Assembly (NCBI GenBank): GCA_021802545.1
Contig: JAJZRS010000004.1
Span: forward strand, 83,865-147,864
DNA length: 64,000 nt
Direction: 5' to 3'
DNA from: Pseudomonadota bacterium
GTDB taxonomy: Bacteria > Pseudomonadota > Gammaproteobacteria > Burkholderiales > JABEVD01
The translations under genes and the position numbers were made by a program. The notes beneath the pieces are model-generated. The model did no database searches. It was not told the DNA's origin and was given only the letters and a program-made list of their open reading frames with translations. Shown in pieces: positions 19,558 through 30,504 of this stretch. The stretch's first letter is position 1; each line of letters begins with the position of its first letter.

Positions 19558-19583
19558 GGTCCGGCGCAAGCCGGACCTCTTTT
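19558..19583 (+). terminator. Rho-independent terminator-like hairpin
   Basis: GGTCCGGC-GCAA-GCCGGACC followed by TCTTTT; perfect 8-bp stem with GNRA loop. Confidence 0.8.
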
Positions 19584-19607
19584 CAACCTGCTGAAAAGGA
19601 GCAGCAT

Positions 19608-19907
19608 ATGCAGCTCGATGCACAGAAAGACCTGAGTTATTACATGGTCAGGTGGCTGACCTTCGGCGCAATCGCCGGCATTTTCTCGCCTATCGTATCC
19701 CACAGCGCCTTGACGGCGGGCTTCGTTTGGGGAGAAAAAGCGCAGCATCTCGTCTGGGGGCTCCTGTTCGGGGCAGCCTGCGGCTACGCCTTTACCTGGC
19801 TTCAGAACAGATTCAACATGAAGCGCGACAGGAAGCGCACCTGGGGAATCATCGCCGTGATGTGGACGGGCTTCAATATCGCTTTCGCGGGAATGGCATT
19901 CATGTAA
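19608..19907 (+). CDS. Small membrane protein of unknown function (about 3 TM segments)
   Basis: 99 aa MQLDAQKDLSYYMVRWLTFGAIAGIFSPIVSHSALTAGFVWGEKAQHLVWGLLFGAACGYAFTWLQNRFNMKRDRKRTWG...; AAAGGAGCAGCAT-ATG RBS. Confidence 0.75.
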   Translation: MQLDAQKDLSYYMVRWLTFGAIAGIFSPIVSHSALTAGFVWGEKAQHLVWGLLFGAACGYAFTWLQNRFNMKRDRKRTWGIIAVMWTGFNIAFAGMAFM

Positions 19908-19962
19908 TTCCTTGCCGGGCGGAAACGGGCTAGAATGCCTTGTCCAAACCACCTTACCGGCA

Positions 19963-21180
19963 ATGCGCTTCTTTACGGCCATCCTGGCATGCTTTCTGAT
20001 CTCTCCTTCCCTTTCGTGGGGAAGGGAAGACATTGCTTTCGTCCTGCAAGGGGCGGGAGGCAAAAGTCTCGTACGCATCATCACCGCGAAACAGGCGTGC
20101 CCTTCCGTGCGCTTCGACGGCAGAAAAACGGCTGTGCGCGTGCGCGCAGCCCCTTCCGCAAATTCCCCGACCCTGGTTTGCGAAGCATCCGTGCCCAATG
20201 GCGTCAAAAAGATCTCCGCCGGAAAAATCCGCCTGCCCGTTCCCGCTGACGAATTCAGGCGCATCGTTCTGATCGGGGATACGGGATGCAGGCAAAAGGG
20301 CAATGCCTTCCAGGATTGCGAAAGAAATTGGCCATTCGAACGCATCAGCCGCGCGGCGGCTGCCTTCAAACCCGATCTAGTGATCCATGTCGGGGATTAC
20401 CTTTATCGCGAGGCGCCCTGTCCGAAATGCGCGCATGACATTCACGGCTACGGCTTCGATTCATGGGATGCGGACTTCTTCTCCCCTGCAAAAACGCTTC
20501 TCGAGGCAGCCCCCTGGGTTGTTGCAAGAGGCAATCACGAATCGTGCAAGCGGGCGGGTAAAGGATGGTTCCGTTTTCTCGATCCTGAATCTTTTTCCGG
20601 ATCCTGCAGGGATTACAGCACGCCCTATTCCGTTCCGATCTCGAAGAGCATGCAGCTGATCGTATTCGATTCGTCCAGTCCCGATTTCGCCGAGAAACAT
20701 TATCCCGCCGAATTCGAAACGGTCGACAGGCTCGCCGCTCAAACGTCTCATAGCTTCTTCATCAGTCACCATCCCCTGCTCGGTTTTTCAGAGTGGCATG
20801 CGAAGCTTTTCCCGGGGAACGCGATTCTGCAGAACGCCCTCCATCAAGCCAGCGCCGGCCGCCTCTTCCCGCCAGGAATCGACGCGGCCTTCCATGGGCA
20901 TGCGCACCTGTTCGAAGCGCTGAATTTCGAAAACGGTGATCCAGCCACCTTCGTCTCTGGCAATTCCGGAACGTCGCTGGACGAAGCATTGCCTGAAAAG
21001 CTGCCGGATGGCGCCGCCCCGTACCCTGGGTCGACCGTCGGCAATTACTTTTCTTACGACAAATTCGGCTTCATGACGCTGGAAAAGAAAAAGAAGGGCT
21101 GGCTCGTCACGGAACGGAATGAGGAAGGAAAACCCATCTGGCGCTGCCTGCTTTCCGGCAAACAATGTTTGAGACCATGA
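19963..21180 (+). CDS. Secreted calcineurin-like metallophosphoesterase
   Basis: Signal peptide MRFFTAILACFLISPSLSWG; VLIGDTGC, HVGDYLYRE, ARGNHESC, SHHP, FHGHAHLFE motifs. Confidence 0.85.
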   Translation: MRFFTAILACFLISPSLSWGREDIAFVLQGAGGKSLVRIITAKQACPSVRFDGRKTAVRVRAAPSANSPTLVCEASVPNGVKKISAGKIRLPVPADEFRRIVLIGDTGCRQKGNAFQDCERNWPFERISRAAAAFKPDLVIHVGDYLYREAPCPKCAHDIHGYGFDSWDADFFSPAKTLLEAAPWVVARGNHESCKRAGKGWFRFLDPESFSGSCRDYSTPYSVPISKSMQLIVFDSSSPDFAEKHYPAEFETVDRLAAQTSHSFFISHHPLLGFSEWHAKLFPGNAILQNALHQASAGRLFPPGIDAAFHGHAHLFEALNFENGDPATFVSGNSGTSLDEALPEKLPDGAAPYPGSTVGNYFSYDKFGFMTLEKKKKGWLVTERNEEGKPIWRCLLSGKQCLRP

Positions 21181-21800
21181 AAAAAGAAGAGCTCGAAGAC
21201 ATCGCCTCGAAAACGCTCGCGCAATACGCTTCGCGCGCGCAACCCTTTTTCGAAGGCACGAAGGATCACGATGTCAGCCAGAACATCGATGCATTGCTGA
21301 GACACATCGGCGGCGATGCTCCCTTCTCGATTCTCGATTTCGGCTGCGGCCCAGGGCGGGACCTCAAGGCCTTGTCCAGCATGGGGCATCATGCAGTGGG
21401 GCTGGAAGGATGCGGTGAATTCGTCAAAATGGCCCGAGAATATAGCGGATGCGAAGTATGGCACCAGAATTTCCTTGAGCTCGACCTGCCAGAATCCCGC
21501 TTCGACGGCATTTTCGCCAATGCCTCCCTGTTCCACGTCCCTTGTGATGCGCTCCCGCGCGTACTGCTCGAGCTCCGCGCGACACTCAGGCAAGAAGGCG
21601 TGCTCTTCAGCTCCAACCCTCGAGGATCGAACGAGGAAGAATGGCGAGGCGGCCGCTTTGGCGCCTATCACGATTTCGAGTCCTGGCGCGCCTACATGAG
21701 TGAAGCCGGTTTTTGCGAGCTCGACCATTATTACCGCCCACCAGGTCTGCCTCGCGAAGAGCAACCCTGGCTCGCCAGCGTGTGGCGCAAGATGGGTTAG
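21177..21800 (+). CDS. Class I SAM-dependent methyltransferase
   Basis: [15 protein letters not shown] motif I. Confidence 0.85.
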   Translation: MKKEELEDIASKTLAQYASRAQPFFEGTKDHDVSQNIDALLRHIGGDAPFSILDFGCGPGRDLKALSSMGHHAVGLEGCGEFVKMAREYSGCEVWHQNFLELDLPESRFDGIFANASLFHVPCDALPRVLLELRATLRQEGVLFSSNPRGSNEEEWRGGRFGAYHDFESWRAYMSEAGFCELDHYYRPPGLPREEQPWLASVWRKMG

Positions 21801-21825
21801 AATAGTCTTTTTGCGCGAATCGAAC

Positions 21826-22884
21826 ATGAGCCGATACTGGAGCAAGGTTGTCAGTTGCCTTACCCCCTATGTCCCGGGCGAGCAGCCCAAGATGGACAAC
21901 CTCATCAAGCTGAACACCAACGAGAATCCCTATCCCCCTTCGCCGAAGGCGATCGAAGCGGTCAGGCGGGAAGCGGATGCCTCCTTGAGACTCTACCCTG
22001 ATCCCAACGCGGACAGGCTGAAGAGTGCCATCGCCGATTTCCACGGCGTCCAATCGAATGCCGTTTTCGTCGGAAACGGGTCCGACGAAGTGCTCGCGCA
22101 CGTATTCAATGCGCTCCTCAAGCACGACAAACCCATCCTGTTCCCCGACGTGACCTACAGCTTCTACCCGGTCTATGCGAAGCTCTACGGCATCGAATTC
22201 GAAACCGTGCCGCTTGACGACAATTTCTCAATCGACATCAAGGATTATTTCAGACCGAACGGCGGCATCATCTTCCCCAATCCCAATGCCCCGACAGGCT
22301 GCCTGCTGCCTCTGCATGAAATCGAAGCCCTCGCCGAAAAAAATCGCGAATCCGTGCTCGTCGTGGACGAGGCCTACATCGATTTCGGCGGAGAGACGGC
22401 CATTTTGTTGACACAACGATACCCGAACCTGCTCGTGATCCAGACGCTTTCGAAATCGCGCTCGCTCGCAGGGCTCAGGGTCGGATTTGCCGTCGGCCAT
22501 CCCGATTTGATCGAAGCGCTCGATCGCATCAAGAACAGCTTCAATTCCTACCCGCTCGGGCGCCCTGCGATTTCCGGCGCAGTTGCCGCATTCGAAGACA
22601 AGGATTATTTCGAAGCGACCCGCAAGAAGGTCATGGCAAGCCGCAAGAAACTCATGGAAGGTCTGGATGCACTCGGCTTTTCCGTGCTGCCTTCCGCAGC
22701 CAACTTCGTTTTCGCCAGGCATCCGGAATGGGATGCCGCGACGCTTGCCGCAAAACTGAGGGAGGAGCGCATCATCGTCAGGCACTTCAAGCAGCATAGG
22801 GTCGACCAGTTCCTGCGCATTACTGTCGGCACCGAAGAAGAATGCGGCAAGCTGCTCGACTGCCTGAAAACTCTTTGTCAGTGA
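21826..22884 (+). CDS. hisC: Histidinol-phosphate aminotransferase
   Basis: [67 protein letters not shown] lysine motif. Confidence 0.95.
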   Translation: MSRYWSKVVSCLTPYVPGEQPKMDNLIKLNTNENPYPPSPKAIEAVRREADASLRLYPDPNADRLKSAIADFHGVQSNAVFVGNGSDEVLAHVFNALLKHDKPILFPDVTYSFYPVYAKLYGIEFETVPLDDNFSIDIKDYFRPNGGIIFPNPNAPTGCLLPLHEIEALAEKNRESVLVVDEAYIDFGGETAILLTQRYPNLLVIQTLSKSRSLAGLRVGFAVGHPDLIEALDRIKNSFNSYPLGRPAISGAVAAFEDKDYFEATRKKVMASRKKLMEGLDALGFSVLPSAANFVFARHPEWDAATLAAKLREERIIVRHFKQHRVDQFLRITVGTEEECGKLLDCLKTLCQ

Positions 22885-22928
22885 AGATGGCATATAATGC
22901 AAACTCGATGGCCTAGAACGCCCAATCA

Positions 22929-25900
22929 ATGAGCCAATTCAACCTGTCGGAATGGGCACTCAAGCGCAGGGCGCTGGTGCTCTACTTCCTCGCCGCCCTC
23001 CTGATCGCCGGCTTTTACGCCTATACCCGCCTCCCGCAAAAGGAAGACCCTGATTTCACCTTCAAGGTCATGACCGTCAAGGTCGCATGGCCGGGGGCGA
23101 CAGCGCAGGAAATAGCCCAGCAGATCACGGACAAGATCGAGCGCAAGCTGCAGGAGACTCCCTGGCTGGACAGCGTGGACAGTTATTCCAGGCCCGGGGA
23201 AGCCGTGATCTTCGTCGCGCTCAAGGATTCGATGCCACCCGCCGAGCTGGACCTTGCCTGGCGAAAAGTGCGCAAGGAGCTCGAAGATGTTCGCCCGCTT
23301 CTTCCGAAAAACATGAAGGGGCCCTTCATCGACGACCAGTTCGGCATAACCTACGGCCTCATCTATGCCTACACATCGAAGACCCTGGACAATGCGGCCC
23401 TCGCCAAGCAGGCAGCCCTGGCGAGACAGGAACTGCTCGGCATCCCCCATATCGGCAGAATCAGCCTGATCGGCGTGCAGGCAGAGAAGATCTACATCGA
23501 TTTCTCCAACGAGAAGCTGGCGGAAATCGGCATCAATCCTCTTGCACTCGCAGAGCTCCTGCGGGACAGAAACGCGATGGAGCCCGCCGGAAGAATCGTA
23601 ACAGATTTCAACACGGTAAGACTGAGAGTGAGCGGCGACTTCGATTCTCTGAAGTCGATACAGGACATCGAAATCCACGCCAAAAACAAGACCTACAGGC
23701 TGGGCGACATCAGCCGCATCTACCGGGGTTATGCCGATCCGCCGACATTCAAGATGCGCTTTGACGGCCAGGATGCTGTCGGCCTGGCGGTTTCGATGAC
23801 GAAGGACGCAGACATCATCGAGACAGGACACGAAGTCGAAAAAGCGCTGGCCGGGAATCTGTCCCCGGGGGTCGAAATCCATCGCGTCGCGGACCAGCCT
23901 CAAGTCGTCCAGAAATCGGTAGGGCAATTCATGCGATCCCTGCTCGAAGCGCTTGCCATCGTGCTCGCAGTCGGATTCGTCAGCCTGAAGGCGAGAGCTG
24001 GCCTCGTGGTCGCCCTGTCCATCCCCATCGTGCTGGCCGCAACCTTTCTGCTCATGGCCCTTTTCGGCATCGACCTGCAGCGCGTCTCGCTCGGCGCGCT
24101 GATCATCGCACTCGGTCTTCTTGTCGACGATGCGATGATCGCCGTGGAAATGATGAAGGTGAAGATCGAGGAAGGCTGGGGAAAGGCGAGGGCGGCCACG
24201 TTCGCCTACAAGAGCACGGCCTTCCCCATGCTGACAGGGACCCTGGTGACGGCGGCGGCTTTCCTCCCGGTCGGGCTCGCCAAATCCTCCGCCGGCGAAT
24301 ATACCTTTTCGCTGTGCATCGTCGTCACCATCGCCCTGCTCGCCTCCTGGCTGGTCGCCGTGATTTTCACGCCTTATCTCGGCACGCTGCTGCTGGAAGA
24401 AAGCCGCATCCACAAGCCTCAGGAAGACTTCTACAAGAAAGGCTTCTATGCCGCCTTCAGGCATTTCGTCGAACTTTGTCTGAAGCGCCGCCGGATCGTC
24501 GTGTTGATGACCTTGGCCGCCTTCCTGCTGTCGACGGCGGGGTTTTCGAAGGTCGAACAGGAATTCTTCCCGCCGTCCGAACGACCCGAGCTTCTCGTCG
24601 ACATCTGGCTTCCGGAAGGCATGACCTTCACCGCGACCGAAAGGGTCGTCAAGGGCGTGGAAAGCAGACTGAACGATGAAAAGGGCGTGGCCCATTTCGC
24701 GAGCTACGTGGGGGGCAATACGCCGCGCTTCTACCTCCCGCTGGACCTTGGGCTGCCTTCGCCGAATTATGCGCAGATCGTCGTCGCGACGAAAAGCGTG
24801 GCGATGCGGGAAAAGGTGCTGCAAACACTGCGCAAGGAGCTCGACTCGGACTATCCTCAATACGGCATCAGGATCTCCAGGCTCGAAAATGGCCCACCGG
24901 TCGGCTTTCCGCTCCAGTACAGGGTGATCGGCGAGAACATCTACAAGCTGAGGCAAATCGCAGGCAATATCGCAACCCTGCTCAAGGAAAGCGGCCGAAC
25001 CAAGAACGTGAGCTATGACTCGGGAGAAGACGTCAAAACCTACGATATCCAGGTCGACCAGGCGCGGGCCAGGCAATTCGGCATTTCGTCCAGCGATCTT
25101 TCGAACCAGCTGCGCATCCTCTCGAGCGGCATCACGGTGAGCAGCTATCGCGAAGGGGCAAAGACCATGGCCATCGTCATGCGCGCCGACAAAGGCGAAC
25201 GGAGCGACATCGATTTCCCGAACAGAATGAAGATCTATGCCGGATCGGAGAAATACGTCCCGCTCTCGGAAATCGCAACCGTCAACGACGATGTGGAAGA
25301 GGGCATCATCTGGCATCGGAACGGCCTGCCCGTCGTGACCGTGAGAGGGGATGTCCCGGATGGAATCGATGCGCAAGCCGTCAACGCAGCTATCTCCGGC
25401 AAGATTGCGAAAATCAAGCTGCCTCCCGGATACAGGATCGAGGTCGGCGGGGTCGCCGAAGACGACGGCAAGGCTACCGAATCGGTTGTCGCCGTCCTGC
25501 CCGTCACGATCGCCCTCATCGTCACGCTGCTCATGCTCCAGCTCAGGAAATTCCAGCTGGTCGTCATCGTCCTGCTGACGGCTCCTCTTGGCATCATCGG
25601 CGTCACGTCGGCCCTGCTGCTTTTCCACGTTCCGTTCGGATTCGTTTCGATGCTCGGCATGATCTCGCTCGCCGGCATGATCATGCGGAATTCGGTGATC
25701 CTCGTCGACCAGATCGAGCAGGATCTGGAAGAAGGGCTCGCCCCATGGGATGCTGTCGTCGAATCGACAGTGAGGCGGGCAAGGCCCATCCTCCTGACCG
25801 CATCCGCTGCCATGCTGGCGATGATCCCGCTCGCGCAGAACGGATTCTGGAGCCCCATGGCGGTCGTCATCATGGCAGGCCTGCTGATCGCGACCCTGCT

Positions 25901-25958
25901 CACCCTGATCTTCCTTCCAGCCCTTTACTGCTGCTGGTTCAGGGTGAAGCGCCCATGA
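22929..25958 (+). CDS. RND-family efflux transporter permease (AcrB/HAE1-like)
   Basis: 1009 aa; duplicated RND architecture, LGLLVDDAMIAVEMM, GMIMRNSVILVDQIEQDLEEG. Confidence 0.92.
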   Translation: MSQFNLSEWALKRRALVLYFLAALLIAGFYAYTRLPQKEDPDFTFKVMTVKVAWPGATAQEIAQQITDKIERKLQETPWLDSVDSYSRPGEAVIFVALKDSMPPAELDLAWRKVRKELEDVRPLLPKNMKGPFIDDQFGITYGLIYAYTSKTLDNAALAKQAALARQELLGIPHIGRISLIGVQAEKIYIDFSNEKLAEIGINPLALAELLRDRNAMEPAGRIVTDFNTVRLRVSGDFDSLKSIQDIEIHAKNKTYRLGDISRIYRGYADPPTFKMRFDGQDAVGLAVSMTKDADIIETGHEVEKALAGNLSPGVEIHRVADQPQVVQKSVGQFMRSLLEALAIVLAVGFVSLKARAGLVVALSIPIVLAATFLLMALFGIDLQRVSLGALIIALGLLVDDAMIAVEMMKVKIEEGWGKARAATFAYKSTAFPMLTGTLVTAAAFLPVGLAKSSAGEYTFSLCIVVTIALLASWLVAVIFTPYLGTLLLEESRIHKPQEDFYKKGFYAAFRHFVELCLKRRRIVVLMTLAAFLLSTAGFSKVEQEFFPPSERPELLVDIWLPEGMTFTATERVVKGVESRLNDEKGVAHFASYVGGNTPRFYLPLDLGLPSPNYAQIVVATKSVAMREKVLQTLRKELDSDYPQYGIRISRLENGPPVGFPLQYRVIGENIYKLRQIAGNIATLLKESGRTKNVSYDSGEDVKTYDIQVDQARARQFGISSSDLSNQLRILSSGITVSSYREGAKTMAIVMRADKGERSDIDFPNRMKIYAGSEKYVPLSEIATVNDDVEEGIIWHRNGLPVVTVRGDVPDGIDAQAVNAAISGKIAKIKLPPGYRIEVGGVAEDDGKATESVVAVLPVTIALIVTLLMLQLRKFQLVVIVLLTAPLGIIGVTSALLLFHVPFGFVSMLGMISLAGMIMRNSVILVDQIEQDLEEGLAPWDAVVESTVRRARPILLTASAAMLAMIPLAQNGFWSPMAVVIMAGLLIATLLTLIFLPALYCCWFRVKRP

Positions 25959-26164
25959 TCAGAAAAACTGCGAAGGTCGCATTTCTTCTGCTACTCATCA
26001 TCTTCGGCACGGTCTTCACGGTGGCTGACCATCTTTTCATCGGCGTCATCATTTTCATCGCGATGATCGTGATGGTCGCAACCGGCCCCAAGCCAGGGCA
26101 ATCCAACGGACTCTCCGACCTGGAGCGCGCGAAATCCTCCAGTCAGGACGGACTATCTTCCTGA
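25955..26164 (+). CDS. Small membrane protein of unknown function
   Basis: 69 aa [46 protein letters not shown]...; ATGA overlap with RND gene. Confidence 0.6.
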   Translation: MIRKTAKVAFLLLLIIFGTVFTVADHLFIGVIIFIAMIVMVATGPKPGQSNGLSDLERAKSSSQDGLSS

Positions 26165-28009
26165 AAGCGCAAGCATCAGTCCGTTCAGCCGCTTGACGAA
26201 GCCTGCCGGATCGTCCAGCTGCCCGCCCTCTGAAAGCATCGCCTGATCGAACAAAATAGCGCTCCAGTCCGAGAACCGCTCCTCCTCGTATTTGAGTCGC
26301 TGAACGAGAGGGTGGTGAGGGTTGATTTCGAGGATGGGCTTGCTTGCCGGCACATTCTGTCCCGCGGATTTCAGCAGCCGCTCGAGATTCATGCCCATGT
26401 CGTGCTGGTCTGAAACGAGGCAGGCAGGGGATTCGGTCAACCGATGCGTCACGCGCACTTCCTTGACCTTGTCTTCGAGCTCGCGCTTGATTCTCTCGAC
26501 GAGATCCTTGTATTCGCCGCTCTCCTTCTCCTGCTCCTTCTTCTCTTCCTCGTCTTCCAGACTGCCCAGATCGAGACCGCCCTTGGCCACGGACTGGAGC
26601 TGCTTGCCCTCGAATTCGTGCAGATTGGATACCAGCCATTCGTCAACGCGATCGGAAAGCAGCAGCACTTCGATGCCCTTTTTCCTGAAAATTTCGAGAT
26701 GGGGGCTGTTCTTCGCGGAAGCGAACGTCTCGGCGGTCACGAAATAGATCTTTTCCTGACCTTCCTTCATTCTCGATACGTAATCGGCAAGCGACACGGA
26801 CTCTTCATCCGTGTCGAGGCGGGTCGAAGCGAACCTCAGGAGCTTCGCGATTTTTTCCCTGTTGGCAAAATCCTCGCCCACGCCCTCCTTCATCACCCTG
26901 CCGAATTCCTTCCAGAATTTGGCGTATTTCTCGGCATCGAGATCCTCGATCATGGCCAATACCTTCTTCACGCAGCCCGACCTGATCGCCTCGATGGTCT
27001 TCGATTCCTGCAATATTTCCCGAGAAACATTGAGCGGCAAATCGTTCGAGTCGACGACCCCCTTCACGAACCTCAGGTATTGCGGCATCAACTGCTCAGC
27101 ATCGTCCATGATGAAAACGCGCCGCACGTAGAGCTTGATGCCATGCCTGGATTCGCGATCGAAAAGATCGAAAGGCGCGCGCGACGGGATGTACAGCAAT
27201 TGCGTGTATTCCTGATTCCCTTCCACCTTGGCATGAACGTGGGCGAGCGGCGCTTCATGATCGTGCGCCACATGCTTGTAGAATTCGTCGTACTGCTCCT
27301 GGGAGATTTCCGACTTGGATCTCGCCCAAAGGGCAGAGGCCTGGTTCAGTGCCTCGTCGTTGCCTTCCTCGTCCATCATGACGATGGGCAACTGGATATG
27401 GTCAGAATATTTCCTGACGATGGACTTGATGCGCCACGCATCCAGCATCCCTTCCTCGCCTTCCCTGAGATGCAGGGTGATTTCCGTTCCGCGGGAGGCC
27501 TTCTCGACATTCTCGATCGTGTATTCGCCTTCGCCATTCGATTCCCAGATCACGCCGTGCTCGGAAGTGAGCCCGGCGCGCCGGGTGATGAGCGTCACCT
27601 TTTCGGCGACGATGAAAGCGGAATAGAAACCGACACCGAACTGCCCGATGAGATTGGCATCCTTGGCCTGGTCTCCGGTCAGCCTGTCGAAAAACTCGCG
27701 CGTACCGGATTTGGCGATGGTGCCGATGTTGTCGATCACCTCCTGCCTCGACATGCCTATCCCGTTGTCGCTGATGGTGATCGTCTTATTGTCCTTGTCG
27801 AAGGCAAGACGAATCTTGAGAACTGAATCTTCCTCGAAAAGCGCGCTGTCCGTGAGCGCCTCGAATCGCAGCTTGTCTGTCGCATCCGATGCGTTCGAAA
27901 TCAGCTCCCTCAGGAATATTTCCTTGTTGCTGTAGAGGGAGTGGATCATGAGGTTGAGAAGCTGCCTGACCTCAGTCTGGAAGCCAAGCGTTTCCTTGCC
28001 CGTTTGCAT
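26153..28009 (-). CDS. htpG: Molecular chaperone HtpG (Hsp90)
   Basis: [49 protein letters not shown]. Confidence 0.97.
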   Translation of the reverse strand: MQTGKETLGFQTEVRQLLNLMIHSLYSNKEIFLRELISNASDATDKLRFEALTDSALFEEDSVLKIRLAFDKDNKTITISDNGIGMSRQEVIDNIGTIAKSGTREFFDRLTGDQAKDANLIGQFGVGFYSAFIVAEKVTLITRRAGLTSEHGVIWESNGEGEYTIENVEKASRGTEITLHLREGEEGMLDAWRIKSIVRKYSDHIQLPIVMMDEEGNDEALNQASALWARSKSEISQEQYDEFYKHVAHDHEAPLAHVHAKVEGNQEYTQLLYIPSRAPFDLFDRESRHGIKLYVRRVFIMDDAEQLMPQYLRFVKGVVDSNDLPLNVSREILQESKTIEAIRSGCVKKVLAMIEDLDAEKYAKFWKEFGRVMKEGVGEDFANREKIAKLLRFASTRLDTDEESVSLADYVSRMKEGQEKIYFVTAETFASAKNSPHLEIFRKKGIEVLLLSDRVDEWLVSNLHEFEGKQLQSVAKGGLDLGSLEDEEEKKEQEKESGEYKDLVERIKRELEDKVKEVRVTHRLTESPACLVSDQHDMGMNLERLLKSAGQNVPASKPILEINPHHPLVQRLKYEEERFSDWSAILFDQAMLSEGGQLDDPAGFVKRLNGLMLALSGR

Positions 28010-28123
28010 TCTTCTGACTCCTTTTGTTGAAACGTCGAAAACAGATGGGGCCTCGAAGGAAAATTTCAAGCATTTCTCCTTTGCGGCACATCGTCTAAAA
28101 TCGTAGCTGTAAAGGAGATACCA

Positions 28124-29338
28124 TTGCAATTTGCCTTCCTGCCTCACTTTCCCTTCACCGGCAACGACTTCCTGCTCTTCGGCGCGATCCTGCTGGTCGG
28201 CATCCTTGGAGGGGAATTCGCCCAGAAAACCGGATTTTTGCCCAGGATCACGGGCTTCGTCGCGACAGGACTCCTGCTTGGACCCGGCGTACTCGGCATA
28301 CTGAATGCCGACATGCTGATCGAGGCGAAGCTCTTCACCGACATCGCGCTCGGCCTCATTCTTTTCCAGCTCGGCATGCAGCTCGACGTCAGAGCATTGC
28401 GGCATGACAAGGCGCTGATGCTTGCCAGCCTCGCCGAAAGCGCGCTCTCCTTTTTCCTGATTTTCTTCGCGCTCGGCCTGTTCCATGTCGGCAAGCTGCA
28501 TGCGGCGCTGGCCGCAGCCATAGGCATTTCCTCATCCCCGGCGGTGGTGCTGCTCGTCGTGCGTGAATTCAAATCGGAAGGCCCGGTAACCAGGGGCGCG
28601 CTGAACCATGTCGCCCTGAACAATGTCATTTCCTTCTTCGCCTACACGATGCTGCTCCCCTTCCTGCATTACACGCAGCAGGCGAAATGGACGACCATCC
28701 TGCTGCAGCCCCTCTACCAGGTAGCCGCCTCGCTTCTGCTCGCATGGCTGCTTGCCCATGCGTCCATCTGGATCGCGCGCCTGCTGGGCCGCAACGAGAG
28801 CCTGCAGTTCGCCCTGCTCGTGGGCCTCATCATTTCCGCGATCGGCCTCTCCAAGATGTTCTATTGCTCGAACCTCCTCACCTTGCTAGCGCTCGGCATC
28901 ATGGTGAGAAACATGGACGGGAAAAACGATCTCATGGAAATCGAGTTTGGCCACGGGGGACAAATATTTTTCGTGCTGCTTTTCGTCATCGCGGGGGCGA
29001 ATCTCCACCTCAAGGAACTCTTCTCGGTCGGCTGGGCCGCCCTCGTTTTCGTCGGGATACGTTTTCTGGGCAAGACAGCCGGACTGCTCGCCACTACCCC
29101 GTTTTCTCCGCTTTCGTTTAAGCAGTCCGCGCACCTTTCGCTGACGCTGGTGCCCATGGCAGGACTTGCTATCGGCCTGACCGAGGCCACGGCGCACCTC
29201 TACCCTCAATTCGCACGCGAACTCTCAGCCATCATCCTGGGCTCTGTCGCCATTCTGGAATCGATCGGCCCTGTACTCACCGAATTCGCCCTGAAGCGGG
29301 CAGGAGAAGTCAGCAAAGAGCTGACGCTGGAACACTAA
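28124..29338 (+). CDS. Kef/CPA2-family cation:proton antiporter
   Basis: About 12 hydrophobic segments; [29 protein letters not shown]; probable TTG start. Confidence 0.82.
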   Translation: MQFAFLPHFPFTGNDFLLFGAILLVGILGGEFAQKTGFLPRITGFVATGLLLGPGVLGILNADMLIEAKLFTDIALGLILFQLGMQLDVRALRHDKALMLASLAESALSFFLIFFALGLFHVGKLHAALAAAIGISSSPAVVLLVVREFKSEGPVTRGALNHVALNNVISFFAYTMLLPFLHYTQQAKWTTILLQPLYQVAASLLLAWLLAHASIWIARLLGRNESLQFALLVGLIISAIGLSKMFYCSNLLTLLALGIMVRNMDGKNDLMEIEFGHGGQIFFVLLFVIAGANLHLKELFSVGWAALVFVGIRFLGKTAGLLATTPFSPLSFKQSAHLSLTLVPMAGLAIGLTEATAHLYPQFARELSAIILGSVAILESIGPVLTEFALKRAGEVSKELTLEH

Positions 29339-30477
29339 CCGAAGCGATTTTCGGCGAACTGCAGCTGGATCTCCTCGATCTCGGGAGCGGAATCGATGAA
29401 AACTGAAACACATCCCGGGTCGAGCTTCACCCCGGAAAGCTGCCGCAACATGGAGAAGGCCTCCTTGTTGCTCCATGCTTCCTTGTAGGGCCGCCTGCTG
29501 GTGAGCGCATCGAAAATATCGGCAACAGCGATGATCCTCGCCTCGATGGGAATCTCTTCACCATGCAACCCTGCCGGATAGCCGCTGCCATCCATGGCTT
29601 CATGGTGAAACGCTGCGATGTTGCGCATGATCCCGACATCCGAGATGGGATCCAGCTCGAAATTCTCCACCATGCGGTCGATGATCTGCCTTCCCTTGAC
29701 GGTGTGGGATTTCATTATGGCGTATTCGTCTTGGCTGAGATGGCCGGGTTTGAGCAAAATCCGATCAGGAACGCCCATCTTTCCAATGTCGTGAAGCGGC
29801 GCAAAAATGAAGACTTTCTCGATGTATTCGTCGGTGAAGCCGTGATCTGTGGCAAGCTTCCTGGCGATCAGCCTGGCGTAACGCGACATCCTGTCCTGGT
29901 GCGCACCTGTCTCGTCATCCCTGAGATGAGCCATGTCCCTGGCCGTCCTGACCGTTGCAAGCAGCGTCTGGAGCGTGGAAAGTTCGGACACGATGGTCAG
30001 CGAAATCAGATGACCGAAAGGATCGAGATGGTTCAGCACCTCTTCCGTGAAGGTCGCGCGCTGCCTTGAATTGAAGAAAACAAAGCCGAAAAAAACGCCG
30101 CGCACGTACATCGGCATGGTATAGCTCGACAAATGCCCTTCTTCTTCGATGCGCAAGGTATGCTCGTGCTTGCCTTCACTGAACAAAGAAAGGTCGTTGA
30201 CGACGCGCGGACTCCTCTTTTCGAGGATTTCAAGAAGAGAAGGCGCTTCTGCAAGCTTGGCCTGGTAGTGCACCAGGGGATGAGCTTCTTCTCCGCTGCG
30301 TGCAAGGGTCTTCAGAAGGTCTGTCTTGGCATCGTAGAGAGCAACGGCGATGCGCGAGATGGAGGGAAAGCGCGCCCTGACGGTTTGGTAGATCGATTCG
30401 ATCTTTTGTACGAGCGAACCGTTCTCCTGGATTTCACTGAGCTTGTCCTGGTGTCCGAACAGAAACATATTCTGCAC
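29335..30477 (-). CDS. HD-GYP domain protein with N-terminal GAF-like region (putative c-di-GMP phosphodiesterase)
   Basis: LHDIGKMGVPDRILLKPGHLSQDEYAIMKSHT...AAFHHEAMDGSGYPAGLHGEEIP. Confidence 0.9.
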   Translation of the reverse strand: MQNMFLFGHQDKLSEIQENGSLVQKIESIYQTVRARFPSISRIAVALYDAKTDLLKTLARSGEEAHPLVHYQAKLAEAPSLLEILEKRSPRVVNDLSLFSEGKHEHTLRIEEEGHLSSYTMPMYVRGVFFGFVFFNSRQRATFTEEVLNHLDPFGHLISLTIVSELSTLQTLLATVRTARDMAHLRDDETGAHQDRMSRYARLIARKLATDHGFTDEYIEKVFIFAPLHDIGKMGVPDRILLKPGHLSQDEYAIMKSHTVKGRQIIDRMVENFELDPISDVGIMRNIAAFHHEAMDGSGYPAGLHGEEIPIEARIIAVADIFDALTSRRPYKEAWSNKEAFSMLRQLSGVKLDPGCVSVFIDSAPEIEEIQLQFAENRFG

Positions 30478-30504
30478 TCCCCACTAAACAACAATAGCAC
30501 AGAT

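Noticed and set aside
22926-25628. 900-aa minus-strand ORF antisense to the RND permease
   Set aside because: His/Arg/Asp-rich composition typical of an antisense shadow of a GC-rich gene; the plus-strand product is a clear RND transporter
26444-27826. 460-aa plus-strand ORF antisense to htpG
   Set aside because: Shadow ORF of htpG
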